This document shows, piece by piece, positions 23,350 through 33,686 of a stretch of 64,000 nt of DNA. The stretch is from positions 415,860 to 479,859 of the forward strand of contig NZ_JABJXS010000004.1 in the NCBI RefSeq assembly GCF_013155275.1, written 5' to 3'. A model generated the notes under the pieces. That model was not told the DNA's origin. It did no database searches and worked only from the letters and a program-made list of their open reading frames with translations. The translations under genes were made by a program, and so were the position numbers. The DNA is from Brenneria sp. hezel4-2-4. Lineage in GTDB: Bacteria; Pseudomonadota; Gammaproteobacteria; Enterobacterales; Enterobacteriaceae. Position 1 is the first letter of the stretch, and each line of letters begins with the position of its first letter.

Positions 23350-24312
23350 ATGCTTTTTGCGACAACACTCTTGATTGTTGGCCTGGTATTACTGGTTTAT
23401 GGCGCCGATCGCCTGGTATATGGCGCCGCGATCCTTGCGCGTTCTTTTGGCATACCGCCGCTGATTATCGGCATGACCATCGTCGGTTTCGGCACCTCCC
23501 TGCCTGAATTGATTGTCTCGGTAACCGCCGCGTTAAACCATCAGATCGATATGGCGGTCGGCAACGTGCTTGGCTCCAATATCGCGAATATTCTGTTAAT
23601 CCTCGGCAGCGCGGCGCTGATTCGCCCATTGACGGTACATTCGGCGCTATTGCGCCGGGAGTTTCCGCCGATGCTGCTGGTCACCGTTTTGTGCGGCTTT
23701 TTACTGCATGATAGTTATCTGAGCCGCGCCGACGGCGTGATACTGCTGATCGCCGCCGGGCTGCTTATGCTGCTGGTACTTAGAATAGCACGGCAGGCGC
23801 AGCAGGAAGAGGTCGATAGCCTGACCCGGGAACAGTTGGCCGAATTGCCGCAGGAAGACGGCAACCAGACGGTGGCCATTTTATGGCTGATCCTCGGCCT
23901 GATTATTTTACCTATGGCCGCCCGCATGGTGATCGACAACGCCACCGTGATCGCCCGCCATTTTCATCTCAGCGAACTGACCATCGGCCTGACGGTGCTG
24001 GCGGTCGGCACCAGTCTGCCGGAGTTGGCGACCGCGATTGTTGGCACGTTGAAAAAAGAAGATGATATTGCGCTGGGCAATCTCATCGGTTCGAATATTT
24101 TCAATCTCGTGATCGTGCTGGGCGTGCCGGCGCTGCTTTCTCCGGGCGCGCTCAATCCGCTCGCATTCCAGCGCGATTATTGGGTCATGCTGGGAGCCAG
24201 CGCGCTGTTGACGGCGCTTTGCCTCAGCAGGAAACGCAGCATCGGACAAGGCGCCGGCGCACTTTTGTTATGTGCTTTCGTTGCCTACCTTTCGGTATTG
24301 CTGTTTTCTTAA
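23350..24312 (+). CDS. yrbG: Inner membrane calcium/sodium:proton antiporter YrbG
   Basis: YrbG belongs to the CaCA cation exchanger family. The 320-residue product has two inverted alpha-repeat modules with their signature motifs (VGFGTSLPELIVS near residue 45 and LAVGTSLPELATA near residue 217, each followed by GNLIGSN-like sequence) and about ten membrane spans. It leads into kdsD 33 bases later. Physiological substrate is not shown by sequence. Confidence 0.94.
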   Translation: MLFATTLLIVGLVLLVYGADRLVYGAAILARSFGIPPLIIGMTIVGFGTSLPELIVSVTAALNHQIDMAVGNVLGSNIANILLILGSAALIRPLTVHSALLRREFPPMLLVTVLCGFLLHDSYLSRADGVILLIAAGLLMLLVLRIARQAQQEEVDSLTREQLAELPQEDGNQTVAILWLILGLIILPMAARMVIDNATVIARHFHLSELTIGLTVLAVGTSLPELATAIVGTLKKEDDIALGNLIGSNIFNLVIVLGVPALLSPGALNPLAFQRDYWVMLGASALLTALCLSRKRSIGQGAGALLLCAFVAYLSVLLFS

Positions 24313-24345
24313 CCAGAACATCAAAACAAGCAGGATTATCCAGGT

Positions 24346-25332
24346 ATGTCACATTTTGAACTACAACCCGGTTTTGATTTTCAGCAGGCGGGCAAGCAGG
24401 TACTGAGTATTGAACGCGACGGGCTGGGGCAACTAGACCAGTATATTGACGATAACTTCACCCGGGCTTGCGAAAAGATCTTCTACTGCCAGGGGAAAGT
24501 GGTGGTGATGGGCATGGGGAAATCCGGTCATATCGGTTGCAAAATGGCCGCCACCTTTGCCAGTACCGGCACGCCCGCCTTCTTTGTTCATCCCGGCGAA
24601 GCCAGCCACGGCGATCTGGGCATGGTGACGCCGCACGATATCGTGATCGCCATTTCCAACTCGGGCGAATCACATGAAATTCTATCGCTTATCCCGGTGC
24701 TGAAACGTCTGAAAGTGTTTCTGATTTGCATGACCGGCAATCCCGAAAGCACGATGGGAAAAGCCGCCGATATTCATCTGTGCATTCATGTTCCGCAGGA
24801 AGCCTGCCCGCTCGGACTGGCGCCGACCAGCAGCACCACCGCCACGCTGGTGATGGGGGACGCGCTGGCCGTCGCATTATTACAGGCGCGCGGTTTTACC
24901 CCGGAAGATTTTGCTTTATCCCACCCCGGCGGCGCGCTGGGCCGTAAACTTCTGCTGCGCGTCAGCGATATCATGCATTCGGGCGATGAGATCCCGCACG
25001 TCCCCCATGACGCCTCCCTGCGTGACGCGCTGTTGGAAATTACGCGCAAAAATTTAGGGATGACGGTAATCTGCGGTGCGGATATGAAAATCCTGGGCAT
25101 CTTCACCGATGGCGACCTGCGCCGGATTTTCGACATGAAGATTGACTTGAACAGCGCCCGTATTGCTGATGTGATGACCGCCGGCGGTATTCGCGTCACG
25201 CCGCAAACGCTGGCGGTGGATGCCCTCAATCTGATGCAGTCGCGCCATATCACGTCGTTACTGGTCGCGGAGAACGATCGCCTGCTCGGCATCGTTCACA
25301 TGCACGATATGCTGCGCGCCGGCGTGGTGTGA
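24346..25332 (+). CDS. kdsD: D-arabinose 5-phosphate isomerase
   Basis: KdsD converts ribulose 5-phosphate to arabinose 5-phosphate, the first step of Kdo synthesis for LPS. The 328-residue product has a SIS domain (about residues 35-180, GMGKSGHIGCK, SNSGESHE) followed by two CBS domains (about 205-265 and 275-328). kdsC, the phosphatase of the same pathway, is next. Confidence 0.97.
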   Translation: MSHFELQPGFDFQQAGKQVLSIERDGLGQLDQYIDDNFTRACEKIFYCQGKVVVMGMGKSGHIGCKMAATFASTGTPAFFVHPGEASHGDLGMVTPHDIVIAISNSGESHEILSLIPVLKRLKVFLICMTGNPESTMGKAADIHLCIHVPQEACPLGLAPTSSTTATLVMGDALAVALLQARGFTPEDFALSHPGGALGRKLLLRVSDIMHSGDEIPHVPHDASLRDALLEITRKNLGMTVICGADMKILGIFTDGDLRRIFDMKIDLNSARIADVMTAGGIRVTPQTLAVDALNLMQSRHITSLLVAENDRLLGIVHMHDMLRAGVV

Positions 25333-25406
25333 TCGATCATTTCTGTGTAACCATACCGTACGCGGTGCTAAATGCTGTAGGGTAAGAGAACCAAGGATAA
25401 ACGTGA

Positions 25407-25973
25407 ATGAGTGAAATCAGGGCGCAAACCGATACCTGTTACGGGCCTGTCGATCGACGGGTACTGGATAAAGCCCGCGACGTCCGGCTGTTGATCAGCG
25501 ACGTTGACGGCGTATTGTCCGACGGCCTGATCTACATGGGCAATCAGGGCGAAGAACTGAAAACGTTTAACGTCCGGGATGGCTACGGTATCCGCTGTTT
25601 GCTGACCTCCGGTATCGACGTCGCCATTATTACCGGCCGAACGGCCAATATGCTCGTCGATCGCTGTAAAACATTGGGGATCACCCACCTTTATCAGGGG
25701 CAGTCGGACAAGCTTTTGGCCTTCCGCGATCTGTTGGATAAACTGGCGGTGACGGCCGATCAGGTTGCCTATATCGGCGACGATCTGATCGACTGGCCGG
25801 TGATGGCGCAAGTCGGTTTAAGCGTTGCCGTGGCCGACGCCCATCCGTTACTGTTGCCGCGGGCCGATTATGTAACACGTATTGCGGGAGGCCGCGGCGC
25901 GGTGCGTGAACTTTGCGATTTAATTCTGTTCTCACAGAATAAGCTGGAGCATGCCAAAGGGTTGTCGATATGA
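25407..25973 (+). CDS. kdsC: 3-deoxy-D-manno-octulosonate 8-phosphate phosphatase
   Basis: KdsC dephosphorylates Kdo 8-phosphate in the cytoplasm. The 188-residue HAD-superfamily enzyme has catalytic Asp32 and Asp34 (ISDVDGVLSDG), the second motif (AIITGR) and the third (YIGDDLIDWP). It overlaps lptC by 4 bases. A sigma-E-like element lies inside its 3' end. Confidence 0.97.
   Translation: MSEIRAQTDTCYGPVDRRVLDKARDVRLLISDVDGVLSDGLIYMGNQGEELKTFNVRDGYGIRCLLTSGIDVAIITGRTANMLVDRCKTLGITHLYQGQSDKLLAFRDLLDKLAVTADQVAYIGDDLIDWPVMAQVGLSVAVADAHPLLLPRADYVTRIAGGRGAVRELCDLILFSQNKLEHAKGLSI
25908..25935 (+). promoter_or_regulatory. Weak sigma-E-like promoter candidate upstream of lptC
   Basis: GAACTT (25908-25913) is followed after 16 bases by TCTCAC (25930-25935), resembling the sigma-E -35 GAACTT and a TCTNA -10. 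It lies in the kdsC 3' end about 35 bases before lptC. The E. coli locus has internal promoters here, including a sigma-E one before lptA, but this site's identity is speculative. Confidence 0.25.
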
Positions 25974-26536
25974 GTAAAACAAAGCGTTGGCTGACAGCCT
26001 TGCTGGCTTTGCTGGCTCTCATTCTGATCGGCTGGAATGTAGCCGATCAGGAGGGGCAATCGCCGCCGGAACAGCAGGATACCGCGGTGCCGGTTTATAC
26101 CAGCGAGAAAACGACGACGCAGGTTTACAGCCCCGCCGGAAAACTCAGTTACCGGCTGGTTTCCGACAAAGCCGAGTATTTTAGCGACGAACAGCTTAGC
26201 TGGTTTACCACGCCTGTCGCCACGCTGTTTAACGAACAAGGCACGGCCACCTGGTCGGTACGCGCCGATCGCGCCAAGCTGACCAAAGACAGAATGCTCT
26301 ATCTGTACGGTCACGTTGAGGTCAATAGTCTGACCAATGACTCACAGTTGGAGCGGATAAAAACGGACAATGCCCAGGTAAATCTGGTCACGCAGGACGT
26401 CTCTTCCGACGACGAAGTCACCCTGTACGGCGCCAGTTTCACCTCTAACGGGATGAAAATGCGTGGTAATCTGCGTGAAAAGACAGCCGAGTTGATCGAA
26501 AAGGTAAAAACTTCTTATGAAATTCAAAACAAATAA
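25970..26536 (+). CDS. lptC: LPS export bitopic membrane protein LptC
   Basis: LptC passes LPS from the LptB2FG extractor to periplasmic LptA. The 188-residue product has one N-terminal membrane helix (about residues 7-24) and a periplasmic beta-jellyroll domain. It overlaps kdsC by 4 bases and lptA by 20 bases, so the three are translationally linked. Confidence 0.96.
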   Translation: MSKTKRWLTALLALLALILIGWNVADQEGQSPPEQQDTAVPVYTSEKTTTQVYSPAGKLSYRLVSDKAEYFSDEQLSWFTTPVATLFNEQGTATWSVRADRAKLTKDRMLYLYGHVEVNSLTNDSQLERIKTDNAQVNLVTQDVSSDDEVTLYGASFTSNGMKMRGNLREKTAELIEKVKTSYEIQNK

Positions 26537-27089
26537 ACAGATGCGCAATGCCCTGCTCGCCAGCTCGCTGTTAGCCGTCAGCGCTCCGATCTTCGCCGTC
26601 ACCGGGGACAGCAATCAGCCCATTCATATCGATTCAGCCCAGCAATCCCTCGATATGCAAGGCAACACGGTGACCTTTACCGGCAACGTGGTGGTCAAGC
26701 AGGGAACGATTGAGGTTAAAGCCGATAAGGTTATCGTGATACGCCCGCAGGGCGAGCAAGGCCGCGAAGTGGTTGAAGGCTATGGCAATCCGGTCACCTT
26801 TTACCAGATGCAGGATAACGGCAAGCCGGTGAAAGGCCATGCCCAGAAAATCCGCTATGAGCTCGCCAATGATTTTCTGGTGCTGACCGGTAATGCCTAT
26901 CTGGAACAGATGGATAGCAATGTAAAAGGCGACCGCATCACCTATCTGGTGAAGCAACAACAGATGGAAGCGTTCAGCGACCAGGGCAAACGTGTTACGA
27001 CGGTATTAGTTCCCTCCCAGCTTCAGCAGAAAGAGAACCCGGGACAAACCTCCACCTCTCAACAACCGAAACCGCGAGTCACTGAATAA
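26517..27089 (+). CDS. lptA: Periplasmic LPS bridge protein LptA
   Basis: LptA forms the beta-jellyroll bridge that carries LPS across the periplasm. The 190-residue product has a signal peptide ending in PIFA (cleavage near residue 28) and the conserved OstA stretch SLDMQGNTVTFTGNVVV. It starts inside the end of lptC and stops 3 bases before lptB. Confidence 0.97.
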   Translation: MKFKTNKQMRNALLASSLLAVSAPIFAVTGDSNQPIHIDSAQQSLDMQGNTVTFTGNVVVKQGTIEVKADKVIVIRPQGEQGREVVEGYGNPVTFYQMQDNGKPVKGHAQKIRYELANDFLVLTGNAYLEQMDSNVKGDRITYLVKQQQMEAFSDQGKRVTTVLVPSQLQQKENPGQTSTSQQPKPRVTE

Positions 27090-27092
27090 CGT

Positions 27093-27818
27093 ATGGCAAC
27101 ATTAATCGCAGAAAATCTGGCTAAAGCGTATAAAGGCCGTAAGGTCGTGGAAAATGTCAGCCTGACGGTCAACTCCGGTGAGATTGTCGGTCTGTTGGGC
27201 CCCAACGGCGCAGGGAAAACCACGACGTTTTATATGGTTGTGGGGATCGTGCCGCGCGATGCAGGGCGGATCGTGATCGATGATGAAGATATCAGCCTGC
27301 TGCCCCTTCACGATCGCGCGCTGCGCGGGATTGGCTATTTACCGCAGGAAGCGTCGATCTTTCGCCGGCTGAGCGTGTATGACAATCTGATGGCGATATT
27401 ACAGATCCGCAAGGATCTGACCTCGGAACAGCAGGAAGATCGCGCCAATGAACTAATGGAAGAATTCCATATTATTCATTTGCGCGATAGTCTGGGACAA
27501 TCGCTTTCCGGTGGCGAAAGACGCCGGGTGGAAATTGCCCGCGCGCTGGCGGCGAATCCTAAATTCATCCTGCTGGATGAGCCTTTCGCCGGCGTCGATC
27601 CCATTTCGGTGATTGATATAAAAAAAATAATCGAACATCTGCGCGACAGCGGACTGGGCGTGTTGATTACCGATCATAACGTCCGCGAAACGCTGGATGT
27701 CTGTGAGCGCGCCTATATCGTCAGTCAGGGGCATTTAATCGCTCACGGCTCACCTACGGAAATTCTGGCCGACGAACAGGTAAAACGTGTCTATCTGGGC
27801 GAAGGCTTCCGACTCTGA
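27093..27818 (+). CDS. lptB: LPS export ABC transporter ATPase LptB
   Basis: LptB is the cytoplasmic ATPase of LptB2FG. The 241-residue product has Walker A GPNGAGKT (near residue 38), Q-loop [12 protein letters not shown], signature [14 protein letters not shown] and Walker [14 protein letters not shown]. lptF and lptG are not in the window, as is usual. Confidence 0.98.
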   Translation: MATLIAENLAKAYKGRKVVENVSLTVNSGEIVGLLGPNGAGKTTTFYMVVGIVPRDAGRIVIDDEDISLLPLHDRALRGIGYLPQEASIFRRLSVYDNLMAILQIRKDLTSEQQEDRANELMEEFHIIHLRDSLGQSLSGGERRRVEIARALAANPKFILLDEPFAGVDPISVIDIKKIIEHLRDSGLGVLITDHNVRETLDVCERAYIVSQGHLIAHGSPTEILADEQVKRVYLGEGFRL

Positions 27819-27874
27819 TAGGGTAGGATTTTTTAATTGACGACATAAAATAAATATAAGGAAGTTAGCGCTAC

Positions 27875-29308
27875 ATGAAGCAAGGTTTGCAACTCAGGCT
27901 TAGCCAGCAACTGGCCATGACTCCGCAGCTACAACAGGCGATCCGTCTGTTGCAACTGTCCACGCTTGAACTGCAACAAGAGATCCAATTGGCGCTGGAA
28001 AGCAATCCGTTACTAGAGCAAACGGACAATCATGAAGAAATAGAGTCTTTCGAGACAACCGACAGTGATTCACTGGATACCGGTGAAGCGCTTGAGCACA
28101 AGGACATGCCGGAAGAGTTACCGCTTGATGCGACCTGGGACGAAATCTATTCCGCAGGCACGCCGTCGGGCACCGGCACCGATTATCGTGATGAAGAGTT
28201 GCCGATCTACCAGGGCGAAACCACTCAGACGCTTCAGGATTACCTGATGTGGCAGGTCGAGCTGACGCCTTTTTCCGATACCGATGCCGCCATCGCCACC
28301 TCTATCGTCGATGCCGTGGACAACACCGGTTATCTCACCGTGCCGCTGGAAGATATTCTCGACAGCATCGGCGATGAAAACGTCACGCTGGATGAAGTGG
28401 AAGCCGTGCTCAAACGCGTACAGCGTTTTGATCCCGTTGGCGTCGCCGCCCGCGATCTGCGCGATTGTCTGCTGGTTCAGCTTTCCCAGTTTGCGGACGA
28501 TACGCCTCGTCTTACCGAAGCCCGACTGATTGTCAGCGACCATCTCGATCTGCTGGCCAACCATGATTTCCGCAGCCTGATCCGCGCCACACGGTTAAAA
28601 GAAGAGGCGCTGAAAGAAGCATTGGCGCTGATTCAGTCCCTCGATCCCCGTCCGGGGCAGTCAATTAATACCGGCGAGTCCGAATACGTCATTCCCGACG
28701 TGCTGGTACGCAAAATCCAGGGACACTGGGTGGTGGAGCTGAATACCGACAGCGTTCCGCGGTTACAGATTAATCAGCAATATGCCGCGCTGGGCAACAG
28801 CGCGCGCAGCGACAGCGACGGTCAGTTTATCCGCAGCCATCTACAGGAAGCGCGCTGGTTAATAAAAAGCCTGGAAAGCCGTAATGATACCCTGCTCAAA
28901 GTCACCCGCTGCATTGTCGAACAGCAGCAGGATTTTTTTGAACAGGGCGAAGAATTCATGAAACCGATGGTGCTGGCGGATATTGCCCAGGTGGTGGATA
29001 TGCATGAATCCACGATTTCCCGGGTGACGACGCAAAAGTTTCTGCACAGCCCCCGCGGCATTTTTGAACTAAAATATTTCTTCTCCAGCCACGTAAATAC
29101 CGACAGCGGGGGTGAAGCTTCGTCGACGGCTATCCGGGCACTGGTTAAAAAATTAATTGCTGCGGAAAATCCCGCCAAACCGCTAAGCGACAGCAAGCTG
29201 ACCACGTTGCTTTCTGAACAGGGCATCATTGTGGCGCGGCGTACCGTGGCGAAATACCGAGAGTCTTTATCTATCCCACCGTCGAACCAGCGTAAACAAC
29301 TGGTTTGA
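27875..29308 (+). CDS. rpoN: RNA polymerase sigma-54 factor
   Basis: RpoN directs RNA polymerase to -24/-12 promoters of nitrogen and other genes. The 477-residue product has the Gln/Leu-rich activator region I (about residues 1-50, [20 protein letters not shown]), an acidic region II (about 52-115), the core-binding region, and the C-terminal RpoN box [10 protein letters not shown] near residue 455. The adjacent hpf-ptsN-rapZ-ptsO genes are the conserved rpoN cluster. Confidence 0.98.
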   Translation: MKQGLQLRLSQQLAMTPQLQQAIRLLQLSTLELQQEIQLALESNPLLEQTDNHEEIESFETTDSDSLDTGEALEHKDMPEELPLDATWDEIYSAGTPSGTGTDYRDEELPIYQGETTQTLQDYLMWQVELTPFSDTDAAIATSIVDAVDNTGYLTVPLEDILDSIGDENVTLDEVEAVLKRVQRFDPVGVAARDLRDCLLVQLSQFADDTPRLTEARLIVSDHLDLLANHDFRSLIRATRLKEEALKEALALIQSLDPRPGQSINTGESEYVIPDVLVRKIQGHWVVELNTDSVPRLQINQQYAALGNSARSDSDGQFIRSHLQEARWLIKSLESRNDTLLKVTRCIVEQQQDFFEQGEEFMKPMVLADIAQVVDMHESTISRVTTQKFLHSPRGIFELKYFFSSHVNTDSGGEASSTAIRALVKKLIAAENPAKPLSDSKLTTLLSEQGIIVARRTVAKYRESLSIPPSNQRKQLV

Positions 29309-29331
29309 TCTCAACAGAGAAGGAAGACACT

Positions 29332-29619
29332 ATGCAGCTCAACATTACCGGACACCACATCGAAATTACGGAACCGCTGCGCGATTTCGTGAACACCAAG
29401 TTTGCCAAATTAGAGCAATATTTCGACCGCATTAATCAGGTCAATGTGGTGCTTAAAGTGGAGAAAGTACAAAAAATCGCCGACGCCACGCTCCATGTTA
29501 ATGGCGGAGAGCTGCATGCCACATCGGAAGCGGAAGATATGTATGCCGCCATTGATTTGTTGATCGATAAACTGGCCCGACAGCTCAATAAGCATAAGGA
29601 TAAGCTTAAACAGCACTGA
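29332..29619 (+). CDS. hpf: Ribosome hibernation promoting factor
   Basis: Hpf binds the 30S subunit and promotes 100S ribosome dimers in stationary phase. The 95-residue short form starts at ATG 29332 (MQLNITGHHIEITEPLRDFV), preceded by GAAGGA. It is the short gammaproteobacterial type without the long C-terminal domain. Confidence 0.97.
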   Translation: MQLNITGHHIEITEPLRDFVNTKFAKLEQYFDRINQVNVVLKVEKVQKIADATLHVNGGELHATSEAEDMYAAIDLLIDKLARQLNKHKDKLKQH

Positions 29620-29625
29620 TTTTTC

Positions 29626-29680
29626 TCCCTGCCGGTTTAGGCAGGGAATCGGCCCGGCCCATGTATCGTATGGGCCGGGC
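29626..29680. other. Two stem-loops between hpf and ptsN
   Basis: An 8-bp stem (29626-29633 with 29640-29647) is followed by a perfect 11-bp stem (29652-29662 with 29670-29680, 7-base loop). Neither is followed by a T-run on the + strand. They may process or stabilise the operon mRNA, or attenuate it. Confidence 0.6.
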
Positions 29681-29716
29681 TCACCAGAAGTGAAAGTGTC
29701 GTTAAGTGAATATAAA

Positions 29717-30190
29717 ATGAACAACGTTCCCGTTTTGCAACTCAGCACAGTGTTACGTCCCGAGTGCGCCCGTAGCTCCGTCCATTGCCAAAGTAAAAAA
29801 CGGGCATTGGAAATCATCAGCGAGCTGGCGGCCAAACAGCTTAATCTGTCTTCACAGATTATTTTTGACGCCCTTCTCACCCGGGAGCGGATGGGCAGCA
29901 CCGGCATCGGTAATGGCATCGCCATTCCTCACGGTAAGCTTGAGGATGACAATGCGCTGGGAGCCGTTGGGGTATTTATCCAGTTAGAACAGCCTATCGC
30001 CTTCGATGCGATTGATAACCAAGGCGTTGATTTACTTTTTGCCTTGCTGGTTCCGGCAGAACAATGTAAAACCCATTTACATACTTTATCGCTTGTCGCC
30101 AAACGATTGGCCGATAAAACCGTGTGTCGGCGCCTACGCGCCGCGCAAAGCGATGAAGAACTCTATCAGATTATGACGGAAGCCGGTTAG
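29717..30190 (+). CDS. ptsN: Nitrogen-regulatory PTS enzyme IIA
   Basis: PtsN is the terminal phosphoacceptor of the nitrogen PTS and regulates potassium transport and other processes. The product from ATG 29717 (MNNVPVLQLSTVL) has 157 residues and the active-site His72 (GIAIPHGKLE). A GTG at 29690 would add nine residues without family support. ptsO, its phosphodonor, lies in the same operon. Confidence 0.95.
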   Translation: MNNVPVLQLSTVLRPECARSSVHCQSKKRALEIISELAAKQLNLSSQIIFDALLTRERMGSTGIGNGIAIPHGKLEDDNALGAVGVFIQLEQPIAFDAIDNQGVDLLFALLVPAEQCKTHLHTLSLVAKRLADKTVCRRLRAAQSDEELYQIMTEAG

Positions 30191-30329
30191 CTCAGGTGAT
30201 AGTGATGCTTATGATGGATGGCGATATGCGCGGTAATAATCGTGTCCCGACAATTTATGTTCCGACAATTGATTGTGAAAACAATGGCAATAGCCGTTCT
30301 CCATCACGTAGCCAAAGGGGAGTCGTCAG

Positions 30330-31181
30330 ATGGTGCTGATGATCGTCAGTGGTCGTTCAGGCTCAGGAAAATCTGTCGCTCTGCGCGCGCTGGAAGATAT
30401 GGGGTTCTACTGTGTAGACAACCTGCCTGTAGTTCTGCTGCCGGAATTGGCCAGCACGCTGGCCGAGCGCAATATCTCCGCCGCGGTCAGCATTGACGTA
30501 CGCAATATGCCGGAGTCGCCGGAAATATTTGAGCACGCGATGGCGCAACTGCCGCAAAGTTTCTCGCCGCAGTTGCTGTTTCTGGATGCCGATCGCAATA
30601 CATTGATCCGCCGTTACAGCGATACCCGCCGTCTGCACCCGCTGTCCAGCAAGAATCTGTCGCTGGAAAGCGCTATCGATGAAGAGAACGATCTGCTGGA
30701 GCCGCTGCGCTCGCGCGCCGATCTGATTATCGACACCTCTGAAATGTCGGTGCATGAACTGGCCGAAATGCTGCGTACCCGCCTGCTTGGCAAACGGGAG
30801 CGCGAGCTGACCATGGTGTTTGAATCTTTCGGCTATAAGCACGGCATCCCGATCGATGCCGACTATGTGTTTGATGTGCGTTTCCTGCCCAATCCCCACT
30901 GGGACCCGAAATTACGTCCGATGACCGGTCTGGATAAACCCGTCGCCGCCTTCCTCGATCGGCACACCGAAGTACATAATTTTATCTATCAGACCCGCAG
31001 CTATCTGGAACTGTGGCTGCCCATGCTGGAAACCAATAATCGCAGCTACCTGACGGTGGCGATTGGCTGTACCGGCGGCAAACACCGTTCCGTTTACATC
31101 GCCGAGCAGTTGGCTGATTATTTCCGCTCGCGCGGCAAAAACGTACAGTCCCGCCATCGCACATTAGAAAAACGTAAATAA
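30330..31181 (+). CDS. rapZ: RNase adapter protein RapZ
   Basis: RapZ binds the sRNA GlmZ and hands it to RNase E, so linking amino-sugar supply to glmS expression. The 283-residue product has a Walker A motif GRSGSGKS (residues 8-15), a Walker B-like region ([15 protein letters not shown]) and the C-terminal domain ([13 protein letters not shown]). Its stop codon overlaps the ptsO start by one base. Confidence 0.97.
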   Translation: MVLMIVSGRSGSGKSVALRALEDMGFYCVDNLPVVLLPELASTLAERNISAAVSIDVRNMPESPEIFEHAMAQLPQSFSPQLLFLDADRNTLIRRYSDTRRLHPLSSKNLSLESAIDEENDLLEPLRSRADLIIDTSEMSVHELAEMLRTRLLGKRERELTMVFESFGYKHGIPIDADYVFDVRFLPNPHWDPKLRPMTGLDKPVAAFLDRHTEVHNFIYQTRSYLELWLPMLETNNRSYLTVAIGCTGGKHRSVYIAEQLADYFRSRGKNVQSRHRTLEKRK

Positions 31182-31453
31182 TGACCATCAGACAAACGGT
31201 GGAAATCAAAAACAAGCTGGGCATGCATGCCCGGCCAGCCGTGAAGCTGTTTGAACTGGTGCAAAGCTTTAATGCGGAAGTCATGTTGCGCAATGACAGC
31301 GGTACGGAAGCCGAGGCCAGCAGTGTGATCGCCATGCTGATGCTGGACTCGGCCAAAGGCCGTTTCATTGAAGTGGAAGCCTCCGGCCCGGATGAAGAGC
31401 TGGCGCTGGCAGCCGTGATTGAGCTATTCGAAGCCGGATTTGACGAAGAATAA
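31181..31453 (+). CDS. ptsO: Phosphocarrier protein NPr
   Basis: NPr carries phosphate from EI-Ntr to PtsN. The 90-residue HPr-like protein has the active-site His16 ([12 protein letters not shown]). It starts in the rapZ stop codon and is the last gene before the terminator at 31548-31584. Confidence 0.97.
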   Translation: MTIRQTVEIKNKLGMHARPAVKLFELVQSFNAEVMLRNDSGTEAEASSVIAMLMLDSAKGRFIEVEASGPDEELALAAVIELFEAGFDEE

Positions 31454-31547
31454 AGGCATTCACAGACGTTCATCATCTTCGTGACGGCGATCGCTTTCCT
31501 TTCTGCTGAGAAACACCTACTCTTTCCAGACAACGCTTTTTTTATAC

Positions 31548-31584
31548 ACACCCCCGCTCCACTGGCGCGGGGGTGTTGCTTTTT
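31548..31584 (+). terminator. Rho-independent terminator after ptsO
   Basis: A perfect 10-bp stem (31548-31557 with 31567-31576) with a 9-base loop is followed by GCTTTTTT. This is a strong terminator for the kdsD-ptsO run. rnk begins 31 bases later, so it needs read-through or its own promoter inside this region. Confidence 0.9.
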
Positions 31585-31615
31585 TGTCATCTGGAAATAA
31601 AAACTGGAGAGGAGT

Positions 31616-32026
31616 ATGACGAAACCCAACCTGACAATCAGTGAATTGGATGCGGAACGTCTGGATATGTTACTGGAGCAGCCCGCCTTTGCCGGCAGCG
31701 ATATCGCCCAGGCCCTGAACGACGAGCTTGATCGGGCGGAAATTTTACCTTCCGTCAATATCCCTGCGGATGTGGTCACCATGAACAGTCGGGTACGTTT
31801 CCGCGATCTGAGCGCTAACGAAGAACACACCCGCACGCTGGTTTATCCGGCGGCAGTGCAAGACAGCAAGGAACACTTGTCCGTCATGGCGCCGCTGGGC
31901 GCGGCATTGCTGGGCATGCATGTGGGCGACACCATCGTCTGGCGGTTGCCGAACGGCGACGAGGCGCATATCGAAGTGCTGGAACTGCTTTATCAGCCGG
32001 AAGCGGCGGGCGAGTATCACCGCTAA
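31616..32026 (+). CDS. rnk: Regulator of nucleoside diphosphate kinase
   Basis: Rnk is a GreA-like protein that binds RNA polymerase and was named for its effect on NDP kinase levels. The 136-residue product has a short N-terminal coiled coil and the GreA/GreB C-terminal fold ([31 protein letters not shown]). ATG 31616 is preceded by GAGAGGAG. In E. coli rnk lies elsewhere, away from ptsO. Confidence 0.93.
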   Translation: MTKPNLTISELDAERLDMLLEQPAFAGSDIAQALNDELDRAEILPSVNIPADVVTMNSRVRFRDLSANEEHTRTLVYPAAVQDSKEHLSVMAPLGAALLGMHVGDTIVWRLPNGDEAHIEVLELLYQPEAAGEYHR

Positions 32027-32052
32027 ACGGCGATAACGCAGAGAAATGACAA

Positions 32053-32074
32053 ACCGTCGGACAACGCCGACGGT
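32053..32074. terminator. Hairpin between convergent rnk and pmbA
   Basis: A perfect 8-bp stem (32053-32060 with 32067-32074), 6-base loop, lies in the 87-base gap between the two stops. No U-tract follows on either strand. Confidence 0.5.
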
Positions 32075-32113
32075 GACGGTCGCAAGATCACATCGCTGTC
32101 ATGCCGTTTCCGC

Positions 32114-33454
32114 TTATTCCCCCGCGATCTTCATTTCAGGCAGCAACACCGACCCACACTGAATATTACTGCGCGTTTCGATGTCATTGCCGATCGTGAC
32201 GATGTTGCGCAACATGTCTTTCAGATTACCCGCGATGGTGATCTCACTGACCGGATATTGAATTTCACCGTTTTCCACCCAGAAACCGGAAGCGCCGCGG
32301 GAATAATCGCCCGTCACGCCGCTGACGCCCTGCCCCATCAATTCAGTGACCAACAGTCCTTTCCCCATCTTCCTGAGCAGGCCGTCAAAATCCAGCCCTT
32401 GTCCCGCAATGCGCCAGTTATGGATACCTCCCGCATGTCCGGTGCTTTTCATGCCCAGCTTGCGAGCGGCGTAGCTGGTCAGCAGCCAGGTTTGTAACAC
32501 GCCGTCTTTCACAACCTCCCGCTGCTGGGTGCGCACGCCTTCGCTGTCGAACGGCGTCGATGCCAGCCCTTTGCGTAAATGCGGCAATTCCTCAATCGTC
32601 AGCCATTCCGGCAAAATCTGCTGGCCCAGTTTATCCAGCAGGAAAGTCGATTTACGGTACACGCTGCCGCCGCTGATGGCGCCGACCAAATGGCCGAACA
32701 GCCCTGTCGCCACTTCCGCGGCGAACAGTATCGGCGCCTGCATGGTTGGAAGTTTGCGCGGCGACAAACGGGATAAGGTGCGGCGCGCGCACTCTTGCCC
32801 GACCCACTCGGGGGTTTTCATATCATCCAGCGAACGGCCGATGGTATAGGCGTAATCGCGCTCCATATCGCCATTCACTTCGGCGATCACGCTACTGGAC
32901 ATGGAATGGCGGCTGGAGCAATAGCTTTGCAGCATGCCGTGGCTGTTGCCAAACACTTTGATACCGTAATGGCTGTTGAAACTGCCGCCTTCGGTATTGG
33001 TGATTCGCGTGTCGGCCTTCAGCGCAGCCTGTTCGGCGCGCGCTGCCAGTTCAATACCGCGCTCCGCATCCAGCTCCGCCGGGTGAAACAGATCCAGATC
33101 CGGGGCTTCAAAGGCCAGCAACTCTTTATCCGCAGGCCCGGCGAAAGGATCGACGGAAGTGTAACGGGCAATATCCAGCGCCGCCTGCACCGTACGGGCG
33201 ATGGCGTCCGGGCTGAGATCGGTTGACGATGCGCTGCCCTTGCGCTGCTGGTGGTACACCGTGATGCCCAGCGCGCCGTCGCTGTTAAATTCAACGTTTT
33301 CAACCTCACCATAGCGGGTGCTAACGCCAATCCCCGTCGTTTTCGACACGGCGACTTCCGCCGCATCAGAACCCGCACGGGCCAGTTCCAGCGCCTGTGC
33401 CACCGCCTGTTCCAGCGCTTTACGCTGTTGTGCAACCTGAGTGATTATTGTCAT
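32114..33454 (-). CDS. pmbA: Metalloprotease subunit PmbA (TldE)
   Basis: PmbA/TldE is the non-catalytic partner of TldD in the heterodimeric protease that cuts peptides such as microcin B17 precursor and the CcdA antitoxin. The 446-residue product matches the family along its length ([30 protein letters not shown]) and lacks the zinc HExxxH motif present in TldD, as expected. tldD itself is at 36474-37919. darP is divergent upstream, as in E. coli. Confidence 0.96.
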   Translation of the reverse strand: MTIITQVAQQRKALEQAVAQALELARAGSDAAEVAVSKTTGIGVSTRYGEVENVEFNSDGALGITVYHQQRKGSASSTDLSPDAIARTVQAALDIARYTSVDPFAGPADKELLAFEAPDLDLFHPAELDAERGIELAARAEQAALKADTRITNTEGGSFNSHYGIKVFGNSHGMLQSYCSSRHSMSSSVIAEVNGDMERDYAYTIGRSLDDMKTPEWVGQECARRTLSRLSPRKLPTMQAPILFAAEVATGLFGHLVGAISGGSVYRKSTFLLDKLGQQILPEWLTIEELPHLRKGLASTPFDSEGVRTQQREVVKDGVLQTWLLTSYAARKLGMKSTGHAGGIHNWRIAGQGLDFDGLLRKMGKGLLVTELMGQGVSGVTGDYSRGASGFWVENGEIQYPVSEITIAGNLKDMLRNIVTIGNDIETRSNIQCGSVLLPEMKIAGE

Positions 33455-33686
33455 CGTTCTGCCATAATGAGTGAAAAAACCAACACACCTGCAACTTGAA
33501 AGATGAAGGGGTTAAAAAGGTGTAGCATAATGCCTCTCAGTCTAACAGGATCGGCGAATAATTTCGCACAAAGCCCAAACCTGTTAGGATCGGCCTCTTT
33601 ATTATGGCGGGCGACCAGCCTGCAACTTTCAGGGCCGCGGCCAGCGGCGTTAACGATTTATCCTGAAAATTTTTTAGGAACCAACC

